Shown in pieces: positions 7,542 to 14,877 of a DNA stretch of 54,966 nucleotides; position 1 is the stretch's first letter; each line of letters begins with the position of its first letter. The notes beneath the pieces were generated by a model that did not search any database, was not told where the DNA came from, and was given only the letters and a program-made list of their open reading frames with translations. The stretch is taken from positions 1 through 54,966 of the IMG/VR virus record IMGVR_UViG_3300036782_000031. One strand, 5' to 3'. The translations under genes were made by a program, and so were the position numbers. The DNA is from a virus.

Positions 7542-7569
7542 AAAAAGAAACCCCGGCTGGCGACCGGGG
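7542..7569 (-). terminator. Rho-independent terminator
   Basis: On minus, CCCCGG / CCGGGG six-base stem with a seven-base loop (7551-7569), followed by a T-rich tract (7542-7550). It ends the transcript of the gene at 7587-7796. Confidence 0.75.
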
Positions 7570-7586
7570 CTGGTTGGCGGCTTGGG

Positions 7587-7796
7587 TCAGCCAGCAACGT
7601 GGAAGTAGTGGAGGACGATGGCGATCAGGATGGCCACGGTGAGCTCGATCAGGAAGTCGTGCCCGGCCTCGCGCGCCTTCTCCTCGATCCGGCGCTCGAT
7701 GCTCTCGGGGATCTCGACCGCGATGGCCTGGGCGTTGATGTGCTGGCAGTAATAGCTGGGGTAGGTCTCCTGGCTGGGGTGCTGGATCGGGTTCAT
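7587..7796 (-). CDS. tail-anchored small membrane protein
   Basis: 69 residues. A hydrophilic N-terminus and a helical charged segment (IERRIEEKAREAG) lead to a single C-terminal hydrophobic helix of about 19 residues. Such topology places the N-terminus in the cytoplasm. Ribosome site GGGAAGGCGAG; terminator immediately downstream. Function unknown. Confidence 0.65.
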   Translation of the reverse strand: MNPIQHPSQETYPSYYCQHINAQAIAVEIPESIERRIEEKAREAGHDFLIELTVAILIAIVLHYFHVAG

Positions 7797-7892
7797 CGGG
7801 CTCGCCTTCCCTCGGGGTCTCGCTTACAGTTCAATCATAACCTGCAGTCCGATCCGGGGTAAAGCAGTTTCCAGTTTTATTTCCTGGAGTTT

Positions 7893-8048
7893 TCAGGCCC
7901 AGCCTTCCCGGCGCATCTCCCGGAGTGCCTGCCGGTAGCCTTTGCGGTACTGGTGCCGCTGCCAGAAGCTGCCACGCGGGCTGCGCGGCGACCTGCGCCG
8001 CGCGTCCCAACGTCCTCTGGCTAGGTTGAAGTCTGTCCTGCGCCTCAC
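7893..8048 (-). CDS. 51-residue Arg-rich protein
   Basis: A very basic peptide (about one residue in three is Arg), starting VRRRTDFNLARGRW and ending REGWA. The GTG overlaps the stop of the gene upstream as GTGA (8045-8048). Likely binds nucleic acid by charge alone; no family recognised. Its short length leaves some doubt. Confidence 0.5.
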   Translation of the reverse strand: MRRRTDFNLARGRWDARRRSPRSPRGSFWQRHQYRKGYRQALREMRREGWA

Positions 8049-8665
8049 TTGAACACCCAGTGCCGCAGCTTGCGGTCGGGCACCTGGCCCATCTGCTGGC
8101 CGCTCTTGAAGTCGATGAAGCCGACGACCTCGTACCGACCCATGTCCCGGTGGGTCTGGTCGTGGATGATGGTGTGCTGGGTGCCTATCGCCCAGCTGTC
8201 GTTGCTACGGCCGAAGCTGGTAAGTACCCGGCTCGGAGCGACGTCGCCGACCTTACGGGCGATGTAGCCCACAGCGTCTTCGTCGTAGTACATCGCGGTG
8301 GTCGGCTTGCTCGGGTTCATCAGCTCGCCGGTCGGCAGGAGCGCGGCCGGGCCTTCCTTGTCGGCCATGGCCTGGTTCACTTCGGCGGTCGCGGCGACCT
8401 GGTCCTGGTTGACGATGAAGTCCAGGTTGCTCAGCATCTCGCGGGCGAAGCGCAGCTCGTCGATGGCCTTCTGCATCGCGTCGATGCTCTGCGAGCCGTG
8501 GAAGTCGTAGACGGTCTGACCATCCTGCAGGTTCCGCTTGACGGTGTTCAGGTCACCGATCGCAGAATCGGCGTGCCGAGCGATCAGCTCGGTCTGGGTG
8601 CGGACCTTGCGCTGCATCTCGCGGCGCATCATCTCGATGGCCTCGGTCTTGGTCATGTCGGGCAT
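8045..8665 (-). CDS. hypothetical protein, helical N-terminus
   Basis: 206 residues. The N-terminal 100 residues are helical and charged (IEMMRREMQRKVRTQTELIA). The C-terminal half looks like a small beta domain ending DRKLRHWVFK. The ATG at 8665 is chosen over upstream in-frame codons because those lie inside the promoter and leader. The leader carries GAGACCCCGAGAAGGCGAG. Function unknown. Confidence 0.75.
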   Translation of the reverse strand: MPDMTKTEAIEMMRREMQRKVRTQTELIARHADSAIGDLNTVKRNLQDGQTVYDFHGSQSIDAMQKAIDELRFAREMLSNLDFIVNQDQVAATAEVNQAMADKEGPAALLPTGELMNPSKPTTAMYYDEDAVGYIARKVGDVAPSRVLTSFGRSNDSWAIGTQHTIIHDQTHRDMGRYEVVGFIDFKSGQQMGQVPDRKLRHWVFK

Positions 8666-8708
8666 TTCGTACTCGCCTTCTCGGGGTCTCTCGTTCTGCC
8701 TTACGTAC

Positions 8709-8738
8709 AGTATAACGCCAGCGGGCTGTAATCCATAC
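8709..8738 (-). promoter_or_regulatory. promoter with inverted repeat, GTATGG class
   Basis: GTATGG (8733-8738), 18-base spacer, TATACT (8709-8714), then GTACGTAAGG. Arms CGCCAGCGGG and CCCGCTGGCG are perfectly complementary over ten bases, with the -35 exposed in the loop. AAAGTT lies ten bases upstream. Confidence 0.7.
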
Positions 8739-8756
8739 CCGCTGGCGCAACTTTCT

Positions 8757-8999
8757 TCAGGAAAGAATGCTGATCGCTGCCTCGAAGTCGGCCCGCAGCT
8801 TCTCGACATCCACGCCGCGCCGGAACGCCTTGACGATCGGCAGGCTGATCTCGTTGATGAAGTCGCTTTGCGCCTCGAACTGGTCCGGGTCGCTCTCGTC
8901 GCCCGGGACCTCCAGCGTGACGCCTAGGTGGTCGGGCCGGACCTCGTGGCTGTGCTCGGCGTAACCGTCGTGGGCCATCAGGCCAACGTGCTGTTCCAC
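8757..8999 (-). CDS. small acidic hypothetical protein
   Basis: 80 residues, GTG start behind AAAGGCGAG. The N-terminal part is His/Asp-rich (HDGYAEHSHEVRPDH), then an acidic segment and a C-terminal helix. No recognised domain. It follows the 123-residue gene after a strong hairpin with no promoter between, so it is probably the second gene of that transcript. Confidence 0.65.
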   Translation of the reverse strand: MEQHVGLMAHDGYAEHSHEVRPDHLGVTLEVPGDESDPDQFEAQSDFINEISLPIVKAFRRGVDVEKLRADFEAAISILS

Positions 9000-9017
9000 T
9001 GTCTCGCCTTTCAGGTG

Positions 9018-9043
9018 GGCCGGGCGGTGGGAGCCGCCCGGCC
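9018..9043 (-). other. intergenic stem-loop
   Basis: GGCCGGGCGG / CCGCCCGGCC, ten perfect pairs with a six-base loop, between the stop of the 123-residue gene and the ribosome site of the next. No T-tract follows, so it is more likely a processing or stability element, or a partial attenuator, than a full terminator. Confidence 0.55.
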
Positions 9044-9050
9044 GGGTCTG

Positions 9051-9422
9051 CTAGAAGTTGTAGTCGTGGAACCGGCGCCACGCCTTGCTGATGTCGCTCC
9101 GGCGAGTGCCGGGGCAGCTCGCGGTCCGCCAGCCGCGCTTGGTCAGGCGGGCGGTCCGCAGGGAGCCGTTGGGGTCCTCTTCGATGATCCAGCGCTGCTC
9201 GTAGTTGTTGTTGACGTGACCGACGAAGCCGCCAGGGCTGAAGTCCATCTTCCAGGTCGGGTCGATGGTGGCCTTGTCGGCCCGCATCGTGATGGTCTTG
9301 CCGCTTGGGCTGACCTTGACGACGGTGTAGGGGAAGGCATCGCTGCCCACGTGCCAGGTGGCGTGGTCGCCAACCTTGTAGGTCTCGTAGTCGGGCCGCT
9401 CGGTCTTCGGTGCTTCGGTCAT
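9051..9422 (-). CDS. hypothetical protein, beta-rich
   Basis: 123 residues beginning MTEAPKTERPDYETYK. A core of short beta strands (DHATWHVGSDAFPYTVVKV, then KTITMRADKA) and an Arg/Lys-rich C-terminus. I recall similar small proteins in actinobacterial phages, always without function. ATG at 9422 is chosen because the upstream in-frame codons lie in the promoter. Confidence 0.72.
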   Translation of the reverse strand: MTEAPKTERPDYETYKVGDHATWHVGSDAFPYTVVKVSPSGKTITMRADKATIDPTWKMDFSPGGFVGHVNNNYEQRWIIEEDPNGSLRTARLTKRGWRTASCPGTRRSDISKAWRRFHDYNF

Positions 9423-9459
9423 TTTCTCGCCTTCGGGGTCTCTGTTGTTCCTTACGTAC

Positions 9460-9489
9460 AGTATAACCCCGGCAGGCTGCATTCCATAC
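9460..9489 (-). promoter_or_regulatory. promoter with inverted repeat, GTATGG class
   Basis: GTATGG (9484-9489), 18-base spacer, TATACT (9460-9465), then GTACGTAAGG. Arms CCCCGGTGGG and CCTGCCGGGG pair over ten positions with two G-T wobbles. AAAGTT lies 11 bases upstream. Confidence 0.7.
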
Positions 9490-9518
9490 CCACCGGGGCC
9501 AACTTTCCGCAAAAACTT

Positions 9519-10148
9519 TCAGGAGACCTTGCCGGTGAAGCTGGCGTTCTGGTAGTCGAAGCCAGGCGTCACCGTGATGTTCAGCGGGTTGCCGTTCGTG
9601 GTCTTCTGCAGGTCGAACAGGAACGTGTAGCTGCCGGTCTCGCCGGGCGCGAGCGTGCCAGACGGGTTGCTCGTGTTGACGTCAAACGACTGGTTCAGCT
9701 GCGTGCCGTCCGGGCCGCCGTTCGCGCTGACGCTGATCTCGGTGGCGTCGATGCTCGCCTTGCCTGCAGTCACCCGGATGGTGACGTTCACGGCCGGGTC
9801 GCCCGCGTTGCCTCCGGCTGCCTCCTGGCTGAGTGTGGCCGGGGTGGCGCTGGAGACGGACACCTGTGTGCCGTCGGAGTACCGGAAGAACGCAGAGCCG
9901 AAGCCCAGGGTGCTCGGCGTAGTCGGAGCAGACGCCGGGCTGGTCTGCGTGGATGCTGACGTGGTGTGGTTGACGTTCGGCTGCCCGCCGCTCGGGGTCG
10001 GCTTGTTGCTGCCGGACACCACGCCGACGATGACGAGGATCAGAACCAGCAGGACGAACGCTCCGCCCGCTATGCGTACGATCCGACTGCGCGGCCTTCG
10101 CCTCGGCCGCTGTGGCGGCTGGCCGGTAGTCTGGTAATCGGTGTCCAT
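9519..10148 (-). CDS. membrane-anchored DUF4352-like protein
   Basis: 209 residues. A basic N-terminus with RPRRRPRSRIVR leads to one hydrophobic helix (about residues 27-46), then a Ser/Thr/Pro-rich linker and an immunoglobulin-like beta domain with the ETGSYTFLFDL pattern typical of DUF4352-type extracellular domains. It should be anchored with the C-terminal domain outside the cell. Such proteins are common on actinobacterial surfaces. In a phage it could alter the host surface or block superinfection (inference). ATG preferred to a TTG one codon upstream. A TAGACT box at 10191-10196 may be its promoter. Confidence 0.68.
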   Translation of the reverse strand: MDTDYQTTGQPPQRPRRRPRSRIVRIAGGAFVLLVLILVIVGVVSGSNKPTPSGGQPNVNHTTSASTQTSPASAPTTPSTLGFGSAFFRYSDGTQVSVSSATPATLSQEAAGGNAGDPAVNVTIRVTAGKASIDATEISVSANGGPDGTQLNQSFDVNTSNPSGTLAPGETGSYTFLFDLQKTTNGNPLNITVTPGFDYQNASFTGKVS

Positions 10149-10228
10149 CAATGTGCCCTCTTCTCGGACTCGCGGTGCCTTCTTCCGCGTAGTCTACGCT
10201 TAACCTGTGCGGATCGGAATGCATTTCC

Positions 10229-10262
10229 AGGCAAAGAGAAAGACCCGGCCGTAGTGGCCGGG
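10229..10262 (-). terminator. Rho-independent terminator
   Basis: CCCGGCC / GGCCGGG stem with a five-base loop (10244-10262) followed on minus by TCTTTCTCTTT. It ends the gene at 10279-10776. Confidence 0.75.
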
Positions 10263-10278
10263 CCTCTCTCGGATCGGG

Positions 10279-10776
10279 TTACCGCCAGTCGCTGCGGTCG
10301 GGCTTGGGCAGACCCTGCGCCCACCAGCGCTGGTCGCCCTCGTTGCCGGTCGGCAGGTGGTGCAGCCACTGGGCCACAGCCGCCTCGGCCTCGTCCTTGG
10401 TCAGACCGGCCAGGAACGCCTCGTCGCCCTGCAGCTGACCGTTGAACAGGTCGGCCGCAGCCTGGACGACGCGCCGCGCCAGATCCTGCTTGGCCTGACG
10501 CCGGTCGACCTTGGCCTCGGGGGTCGCCTTGGGCTCGGCGGTCTTGGGGGACTTGGAAGGAGCAGTCTTGCTGGCCGGAGCCTTGGTGGTCGGCTTGGCC
10601 GGGGTGCCCTTGCGCGCGGTCCGCGGAGCGGGCTTGGCAGGGGCCTCGGGGTGGTCGGCAGCGCGGACGCCATCCAGGACGGAAGCGTCGCGGGCGGAAC
10701 CAGCGTCGGGCACGTTCTGGGCCTTGGAGGTGCGGCCTCGCGGGGTCTTCGCAGGGGTCGCGGTGGAGTCGGTCAT
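10279..10776 (-). CDS. Lys/Ala/Pro-rich protein with helical C-terminus
   Basis: 165 residues. The N-terminal 95 residues are low complexity, full of Lys, Pro, Ala and Thr (PAKPTTKAPASK), like histone H1-type or nucleoid tails. The last 70 are a compact helical segment (DRRQAKQDLARRVVQAAADL) ending in Trp-rich residues. It probably binds DNA through the basic tail, a guess from composition only. ATG at 10776 behind GAAGGCGAG; an in-frame ATG 46 codons upstream is rejected because a family promoter lies between. Confidence 0.7.
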   Translation of the reverse strand: MTDSTATPAKTPRGRTSKAQNVPDAGSARDASVLDGVRAADHPEAPAKPAPRTARKGTPAKPTTKAPASKTAPSKSPKTAEPKATPEAKVDRRQAKQDLARRVVQAAADLFNGQLQGDEAFLAGLTKDEAEAAVAQWLHHLPTGNEGDQRWWAQGLPKPDRSDWR

Positions 10777-11027
10777 TTCTAGCTCGCCTTCGTGCGTTGG
10801 GTTGCTTACAAGACCAGTATACGTCCTTTCTGCAGTCTGCGCTACTCCTAGCTCAGAAAACTTTGCCATAGGTATGGGTGGGAGGAAGTGGATGGTCGCT
10901 GCTTCGCTCATGGCAGCCTCTTTGGTCTGATCCCCGGCCGTGTAGTTGAGGCAAGGACCTGACGGACTAGATCCTGCCTCTGCTACGTCTATTGGGCCGT
11001 ATACTACCCCAGCAATATTAATGAATC
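10777..11027. other. intergenic region before 10776 gene
   Basis: Holds the promoter at 10816-10845. The minus frame of the following gene stays open through it and would read CLNYTAGD and an ATG at about 10914, but no start with a ribosome site is seen, so I do not call a gene. An imperfect hairpin (GGCAGGA / TCCTTGCC) lies on minus near its right part. Confidence 0.4.
10816..10845 (-). promoter_or_regulatory. promoter, GTAGCG family
   Basis: GTAGCG (10840-10845), an 18-base spacer containing ACTGCAG, TATACT (10816-10821). AAAGTT lies 13 bases upstream (10859-10864). Confidence 0.65.
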
Positions 11028-11339
11028 CTATGAGCCGGAATCCGCTGGCGGCAAGGCAAATCCGACGACTCTCATCCAGACCAGATCCCAGCCCTCGTTC
11101 TCGGCACACTCGTGCTCGCGGCCGTCGTCCCGGGTGATGACGAACCGGCTGGCAGCGATCTCCGGTTCCTCCACCATGACCCCACCCTGCGACAGCAGGA
11201 CATCGTCCCAGGTCCAGCGCAGAACAGCCTCGCAAAGGGATGGGTCGTAGTACATGGCCCGCTCGATCGGCGTTACAATCGCAAACTGCTGCAGCTCCTG
11301 GCTGGGCTGCTCTTTGGGCTTCTTCCAGAACAGGCTCAT
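11028..11339 (-). CDS. hypothetical protein coupled to resolvase
   Basis: 103 residues, beginning MSLFWKKPKEQPSQEL. Mixed alpha/beta composition with two Trp-rich patches (RWTWDDVLL, GWDLVWMRVVGF). The ATG overlaps the resolvase stop as ATGA, which decides the start over an in-frame GTG nine bases upstream. Function unknown; coupling suggests a role near DNA recombination or repair. Confidence 0.65.
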   Translation of the reverse strand: MSLFWKKPKEQPSQELQQFAIVTPIERAMYYDPSLCEAVLRWTWDDVLLSQGGVMVEEPEIAASRFVITRDDGREHECAENEGWDLVWMRVVGFALPPADSGS

Positions 11340-11857
11340 CGCGGCCACAGCTCCTTCGCGAAGTCAGAATTGTTGCGCGCCCGGCGGAGCGCGGTGATGG
11401 CGTGGCGGTGGGCGTCGCGCTCATGTGGCGAGCCGCTAGTGTACAGGCCCCACGCCTTCAGCCGTTCGTCAGTAGCTGTGCTTTTGGCCAGGACGCGGCT
11501 CTGCTCGGTCAGGGTCGCATTGCTGAGCTTGCCCATGAACTTGAGCAGATGCAGCATGGCGTTGATTCGGGCTGGCGCCAGCGCGGCCGGGTCGGTGCTC
11601 TTGAATGTCGGATCCTGGTCCCACGCCTCGGTCACGATGGCGGGACCGTTCGGGTAGTCCAATCCCTCGACCTCACGGACCCACGTAGCGATGTCCACAG
11701 CCTGCTCTTCTTCGGAGCCCTGGAATTCGCCATAGTCGCGCTCCCACAGCTCGCTCGGCGCGTCGCCGAAGATGCTCTCGCGCGGAATCGTCAGCCTGCA
11801 GTAGCCTGTCGTGCCACCCGGATCTATCCCGATCAGGTGCAGATGCCTCGGTGCCAT
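11336..11857 (-). CDS. RuvC-like Holliday junction resolvase
   Basis: 173 residues, about the length of RuvC. The N-terminal LIGIDPGGTTGY carries the first metal-binding Asp (D12). IVTEAWD holds a Glu (E77) and HERDAHRHA near the C-terminus supplies the last acidic residue with His (H145, D148). This D-E-(H)D layout is the RNase H-like RuvC active site, which cuts four-way DNA junctions and so clears branched DNA before packaging. ATG at 11857 lies five bases from TGGAGG; a TTG four codons earlier has no such site. Without a bacterial RuvAB partner nearby it probably acts alone, as in other phages. Confidence 0.82.
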   Translation of the reverse strand: MAPRHLHLIGIDPGGTTGYCRLTIPRESIFGDAPSELWERDYGEFQGSEEEQAVDIATWVREVEGLDYPNGPAIVTEAWDQDPTFKSTDPAALAPARINAMLHLLKFMGKLSNATLTEQSRVLAKSTATDERLKAWGLYTSGSPHERDAHRHAITALRRARNNSDFAKELWPR

Positions 11858-11983
11858 GCTCGCCTCCAAATGGTACAGCCTGGCACTAGTCTACGCTAGG
11901 CCAGGCTGGGGATTATCGGGCCGAGCTGGGAGGGTTGGTCCGGCCATGTCCACGGTGCCAGCCCTCCCAGCACGCTGCCCCTT

Positions 11984-12178
11984 GTGGCTCGGAAGGCGAG
12001 TAACGAGCCACGGCCCTGGGCACGCGCTATCTACGATACCGTACGAGGCCGGAATCGCCTACTGCCAGGTCAGACGCACATTCGGCTGGATTCGGCCAGG
12101 AGGTTAGAAGGTATAGTTAAGGGTCCCGGACGGTGGCGACCAATCCGGGACCCCCAAGCGCTGTGGCAGGCGCGGTAA
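11984..12178 (+). CDS. possible 64-residue basic protein
   Basis: A GTG-started frame with a protein-like, basic composition (ARAIYDTVRGRNRLLPG, then GRWRPIRDPQALWQAR). There is no ribosome site before the GTG, and one copy of the TTAGAAGGTATA motif and a hairpin lie inside it, so it may instead be non-coding leader. Could be a small DNA-binding regulator; not recognised. Confidence 0.35.
   Translation: MARKASNEPRPWARAIYDTVRGRNRLLPGQTHIRLDSARRLEGIVKGPGRWRPIRDPQALWQAR
12102..12116 (+). repeat. TTAGAAGGTATA motif, single copy
   Basis: GGTTAGAAGGTATAG, identical to the copy at 14831-14845. It lies 145 bases before the prim-pol/helicase start, while the other copies lie just after that gene and its two small followers. 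Confidence 0.6.
12121..12153 (+). other. stem-loop in helicase leader
   Basis: GGGTCCCGGA / TCCGGGACCC, ten perfect pairs with a 13-base loop, four bases after the repeated motif. No T-run follows on plus. A candidate regulatory hairpin, or a terminator against read-through from outside. Confidence 0.5.
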
Positions 12179-12260
12179 CTCGGCTCGGCAAGGAGCTAGG
12201 CTCTATGATACCTGATGCTCGCGCGCATGCGCGATTCCGCACGATGAAGGCGAGTACATC

Positions 12261-14258
12261 GTGAACAATGCTCTGGAACACGCACATTCCCTGATCAAGA
12301 TGGGTGTGCCTGTTTTCGCAGCCAAGCTGGATGATGAAGGCGACCCGGACCCCAAGAACGACCGCAGATGGGCGCGGTGGCACAAGAAGCAGCCTGACCC
12401 GGCTGCGCTAGCTTCGTACAAGCCTGGTGACGCGCTGTGCGCTGTTACCGGGATCGTGTTCGACGTGATTGACTGGGACCCGCGCAATGACCCCGACAAG
12501 AAATCGTTCAACAGGCTGAGGGAAGAACTGGGCGAAGGCGGACCCAAGATCTACTGGCAGGTGGCCACGCCTAGGCGCGGACGTCACTTGTATGTCGCCA
12601 AGCTGGGTGTGGGCAGTCACAATGGCTTCCTACCTGGCATTGACGTTAAAAGTGGCAAGTCGGATGGCACAGGTCGCGGATTCGTGTTCCTGCCAGGTAC
12701 CGAGCGCAACGGCGGCAAGTACCAGCCGACGTCTCGCTTGCAGGTGCTGAATGGCGTGCCGGATGCAAGCGGTCGCTCGCTGGCCGAATTCATCGAGCAG
12801 TGCCTAGAGGATCAGCGCAACGCGGCCGATGCAGCTGCCTCTGGTGCCAAACGCGAACAGCCGGACGAACTCAAGCGCGCCGTGCTCACTGCTGGGTCGG
12901 GTGAACAGCGTACGGCGCTGCTGCGCTATGTGCACGAGCTAGAACGGCGCGGCTACGCTCGAGACGATATCAAGTCGATTCTGCGAGACGTCTGTTCCCA
13001 GATGCGGAACTTTGACAGCAAGGATCCGTGGTACCCAGCTCGGGGCAATCCTGACAAGCACATCAACGGTCTGTTCCACCGCGCCGGTGCTGTCGTGGCG
13101 GATGGGACGAAGGAAGAGCTGGAGGGAATTCGCGGTCCTAGTCGACCGGGTCTGATGCGGAGCTTCGCCGAGGTCACGACGCGGAAAATCAGCTGGGTGT
13201 ATCCGCCGTATCTGGCGCGCGGCGAAATGACGATCCTGGACGGCGAGAAAGGTGTTGCCAAGTCGCTCACGATCCTGGACGTACTCGCGCGGCTGACTGA
13301 AGGTCGGGATCTCCCAAATGGCGAAATGACCGGCGAGAAAATGAACGTGGTCATCTTCACCAACGAATCCAGTGCGGAGACGGAAATCGCGCCTAGGCTG
13401 CAAGCTGCTGGTGCGAATCTCAGCATGGTGCACGCTCCGAAGATCGAGAAGGACAAACGGGGCAAGGTGAAGGAAACGTGGATCCTGCCAGATGGCTTTG
13501 AGGCGTTCGATCGCGCCATTCGTGAATGCGATGCTCAGGTCGCTGTGTTTGATCCTATCAACGATTTCCTGCAGGAAGATATCAACACGAACAACGATGC
13601 GTCTATCCGGCGGGCTCTCGGGCCGCTGGGTCGTGTTCTGCAGCAGACGGGCTGCGCCGGATGGCTAGTCCGGCATATGAACAAGGACACAGGTGCTAGT
13701 GCGCGAATGCGCGGAACCGGAACAACGGCGTACCAGAATAGGGCCAGAATCCACATGGTCGCTGGACGGCTGCCTCCGGGTGCTGTGGATGGCGCCCGGT
13801 TTGGCCTGGCTGTCGTAGATTCCAACATTCGGAAGGTAGAGGATGCGGTCCTCGCCTACAACGTCGTAGATTCGGACATTGAGGCGGACGACGCCGGTGG
13901 CATGGTGCCTGTGGTGGAATGGTTCGGCATGTGCAACGTCAAGGCCGATGATCTCGTCAAGGAGAACACCGGTAAGCGGCGCGGTCCGGAACCGGTCGCA
14001 CAAGAGGCGATTCGGGAAGTTCTGGACGACATGTTCTCGCGGAAGGACACATGGGCTCGCGCTCGTGTCCTAGCGGAGCTGAAGGCGGCCGGGTGCTCTA
14101 CGAACGAGAAAACGATCAACAAGGTCAGGGACATGATGGGAATCAACGCTGTTCGTGTTATGCGACGCGGTGGGGAAGGCGGAGGCGTGGATCACTGGAA
14201 TTGGACCAACCTGACCGTCAAGGGTCGCGTGCAAGTGCAAGGCGACGATGATGACTGA
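12261..14258 (+). CDS. bifunctional primase-polymerase / helicase
   Basis: 665 residues. The N-terminal domain (to about residue 165) is a prim-pol of the archaeo-eukaryotic primase type: acidic metal motif FDVIDWD (D68/D71/D73), GRHLYV (H109), GIDVKSG (D128) and FVFLPGTERNGGKYQ. The middle and C-terminal part is a RepA/DnaB-like ATPase: Walker A GEKGVAKS (328-335), Walker B VAVFDP (427-432), and RHMNKD near 471. It would both prime and unwind DNA at the fork. GTG start behind GAAGGCGAG; the C-terminal 90 residues resemble a winged-helix DNA-binding tail. A TATGAT box lies about 55 bases upstream. Confidence 0.88.
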   Translation: MNNALEHAHSLIKMGVPVFAAKLDDEGDPDPKNDRRWARWHKKQPDPAALASYKPGDALCAVTGIVFDVIDWDPRNDPDKKSFNRLREELGEGGPKIYWQVATPRRGRHLYVAKLGVGSHNGFLPGIDVKSGKSDGTGRGFVFLPGTERNGGKYQPTSRLQVLNGVPDASGRSLAEFIEQCLEDQRNAADAAASGAKREQPDELKRAVLTAGSGEQRTALLRYVHELERRGYARDDIKSILRDVCSQMRNFDSKDPWYPARGNPDKHINGLFHRAGAVVADGTKEELEGIRGPSRPGLMRSFAEVTTRKISWVYPPYLARGEMTILDGEKGVAKSLTILDVLARLTEGRDLPNGEMTGEKMNVVIFTNESSAETEIAPRLQAAGANLSMVHAPKIEKDKRGKVKETWILPDGFEAFDRAIRECDAQVAVFDPINDFLQEDINTNNDASIRRALGPLGRVLQQTGCAGWLVRHMNKDTGASARMRGTGTTAYQNRARIHMVAGRLPPGAVDGARFGLAVVDSNIRKVEDAVLAYNVVDSDIEADDAGGMVPVVEWFGMCNVKADDLVKENTGKRRGPEPVAQEAIREVLDDMFSRKDTWARARVLAELKAAGCSTNEKTINKVRDMMGINAVRVMRRGGEGGGVDHWNWTNLTVKGRVQVQGDDDD

Positions 14259-14484
14259 GCGGTATTCGGAGTCCTATGAGGATCGGGATGGAGTCGTGTC
14301 CATGATGCCAGCTACTGGCTGGGTGCTCAAGCGGACCAACGGCGCGGTAGATCCTCTGATCGGCTGGGCTCAAATGCGTAGCGGGCGCGTTCTACCGCTG
14401 ATATGGGATGGCTACGTCAAAGCGCTTATCCAGCTGCTACCTTCGGATCGGATTGTGAACGTAGACCATGTCAGCGCCAAATAG
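14248..14484 (+). CDS. small hypothetical protein
   Basis: 78 residues (77 if the second ATG, 14251, is used), overlapping the helicase gene end by 11 bases. Beta-type pattern with several Trp (TGWVLKRTNG, GWAQMRSGRVLPLIWDG). The coupling suggests a replication accessory, but no family is recognised. Confidence 0.6.
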   Translation: MMTERYSESYEDRDGVVSMMPATGWVLKRTNGAVDPLIGWAQMRSGRVLPLIWDGYVKALIQLLPSDRIVNVDHVSAK

Positions 14485-14713
14485 CCAAACGCGAGGCGAA
14501 TGTCCGATATGCCACAAGCTGCCCGCTGTACATCCTACGGTGGTGGCTTTCTCCGATATTCGGACTTCTAGGGACTGTGCCTGGATGTTGAAGATACTAC
14601 GCATCGAAACTGACGTCGTAGATCCGATTCTCGCGCGGGTCGGCGTTTCTACGTCGGGTACAGTACGGCGTGAGCTGGCGATACTCGTTTTCGGCTACAT
14701 TAATCGGTCTTAG
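14468..14713 (+). CDS. small hypothetical protein with CxxC
   Basis: 81 residues, overlapping the previous gene by 17 bases. GECPICHKLPAVHP near the N-terminus could bind zinc; the rest is helical with DVVDPILARVGVS. Its stop lies inside the first of the clustered TTAGAAGGTATA copies. Function unknown. Confidence 0.55.
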   Translation: MSAPNSQTRGECPICHKLPAVHPTVVAFSDIRTSRDCAWMLKILRIETDVVDPILARVGVSTSGTVRRELAILVFGYINRS

Positions 14714-14877
14714 AAGGTATAGATCTACTGGGGCGGATAAGTAGGTTAGGGGTTAGAAGGTATATCCCCGCCTACTCTACCGTCTAAGTTCGAAAGTGCA
14801 GTACAGGAAATGAATAACCCCTGGTATAGAGGTTAGAAGGTATAGTAGGTACAGTAAGGGGGGATATACCTTCTAAG
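14709..14877 (+). repeat. cluster of TTAGAAGGTATA motifs
   Basis: Copies at 14709-14722, 14751-14765 and 14831-14845 on plus, one inverted at 14864-14877, and a degenerate inverted one at 14775-14787. Inverted copies share the flank CTAAGTTCGA. The arrangement fits iterons of an origin or operators of a regulator; the surrounding bases are richer in A/T than the neighbouring genes. Confidence 0.65.

Noticed and set aside
10191-10220. A tenth family promoter before the DUF4352-like gene
   Set aside because: The -10 TAGACT is good, but 18 bases upstream reads ATTCCG, not GTAGCG or GTATGG. The same holds at 11888-11917 before the resolvase (GATAAT). They may be promoters of another class.
10930-11027. 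A tRNA-like segment
   Set aside because: Short complementary arms exist, but no cloverleaf with an anticodon loop or T-arm could be drawn. No tRNA was found elsewhere either.
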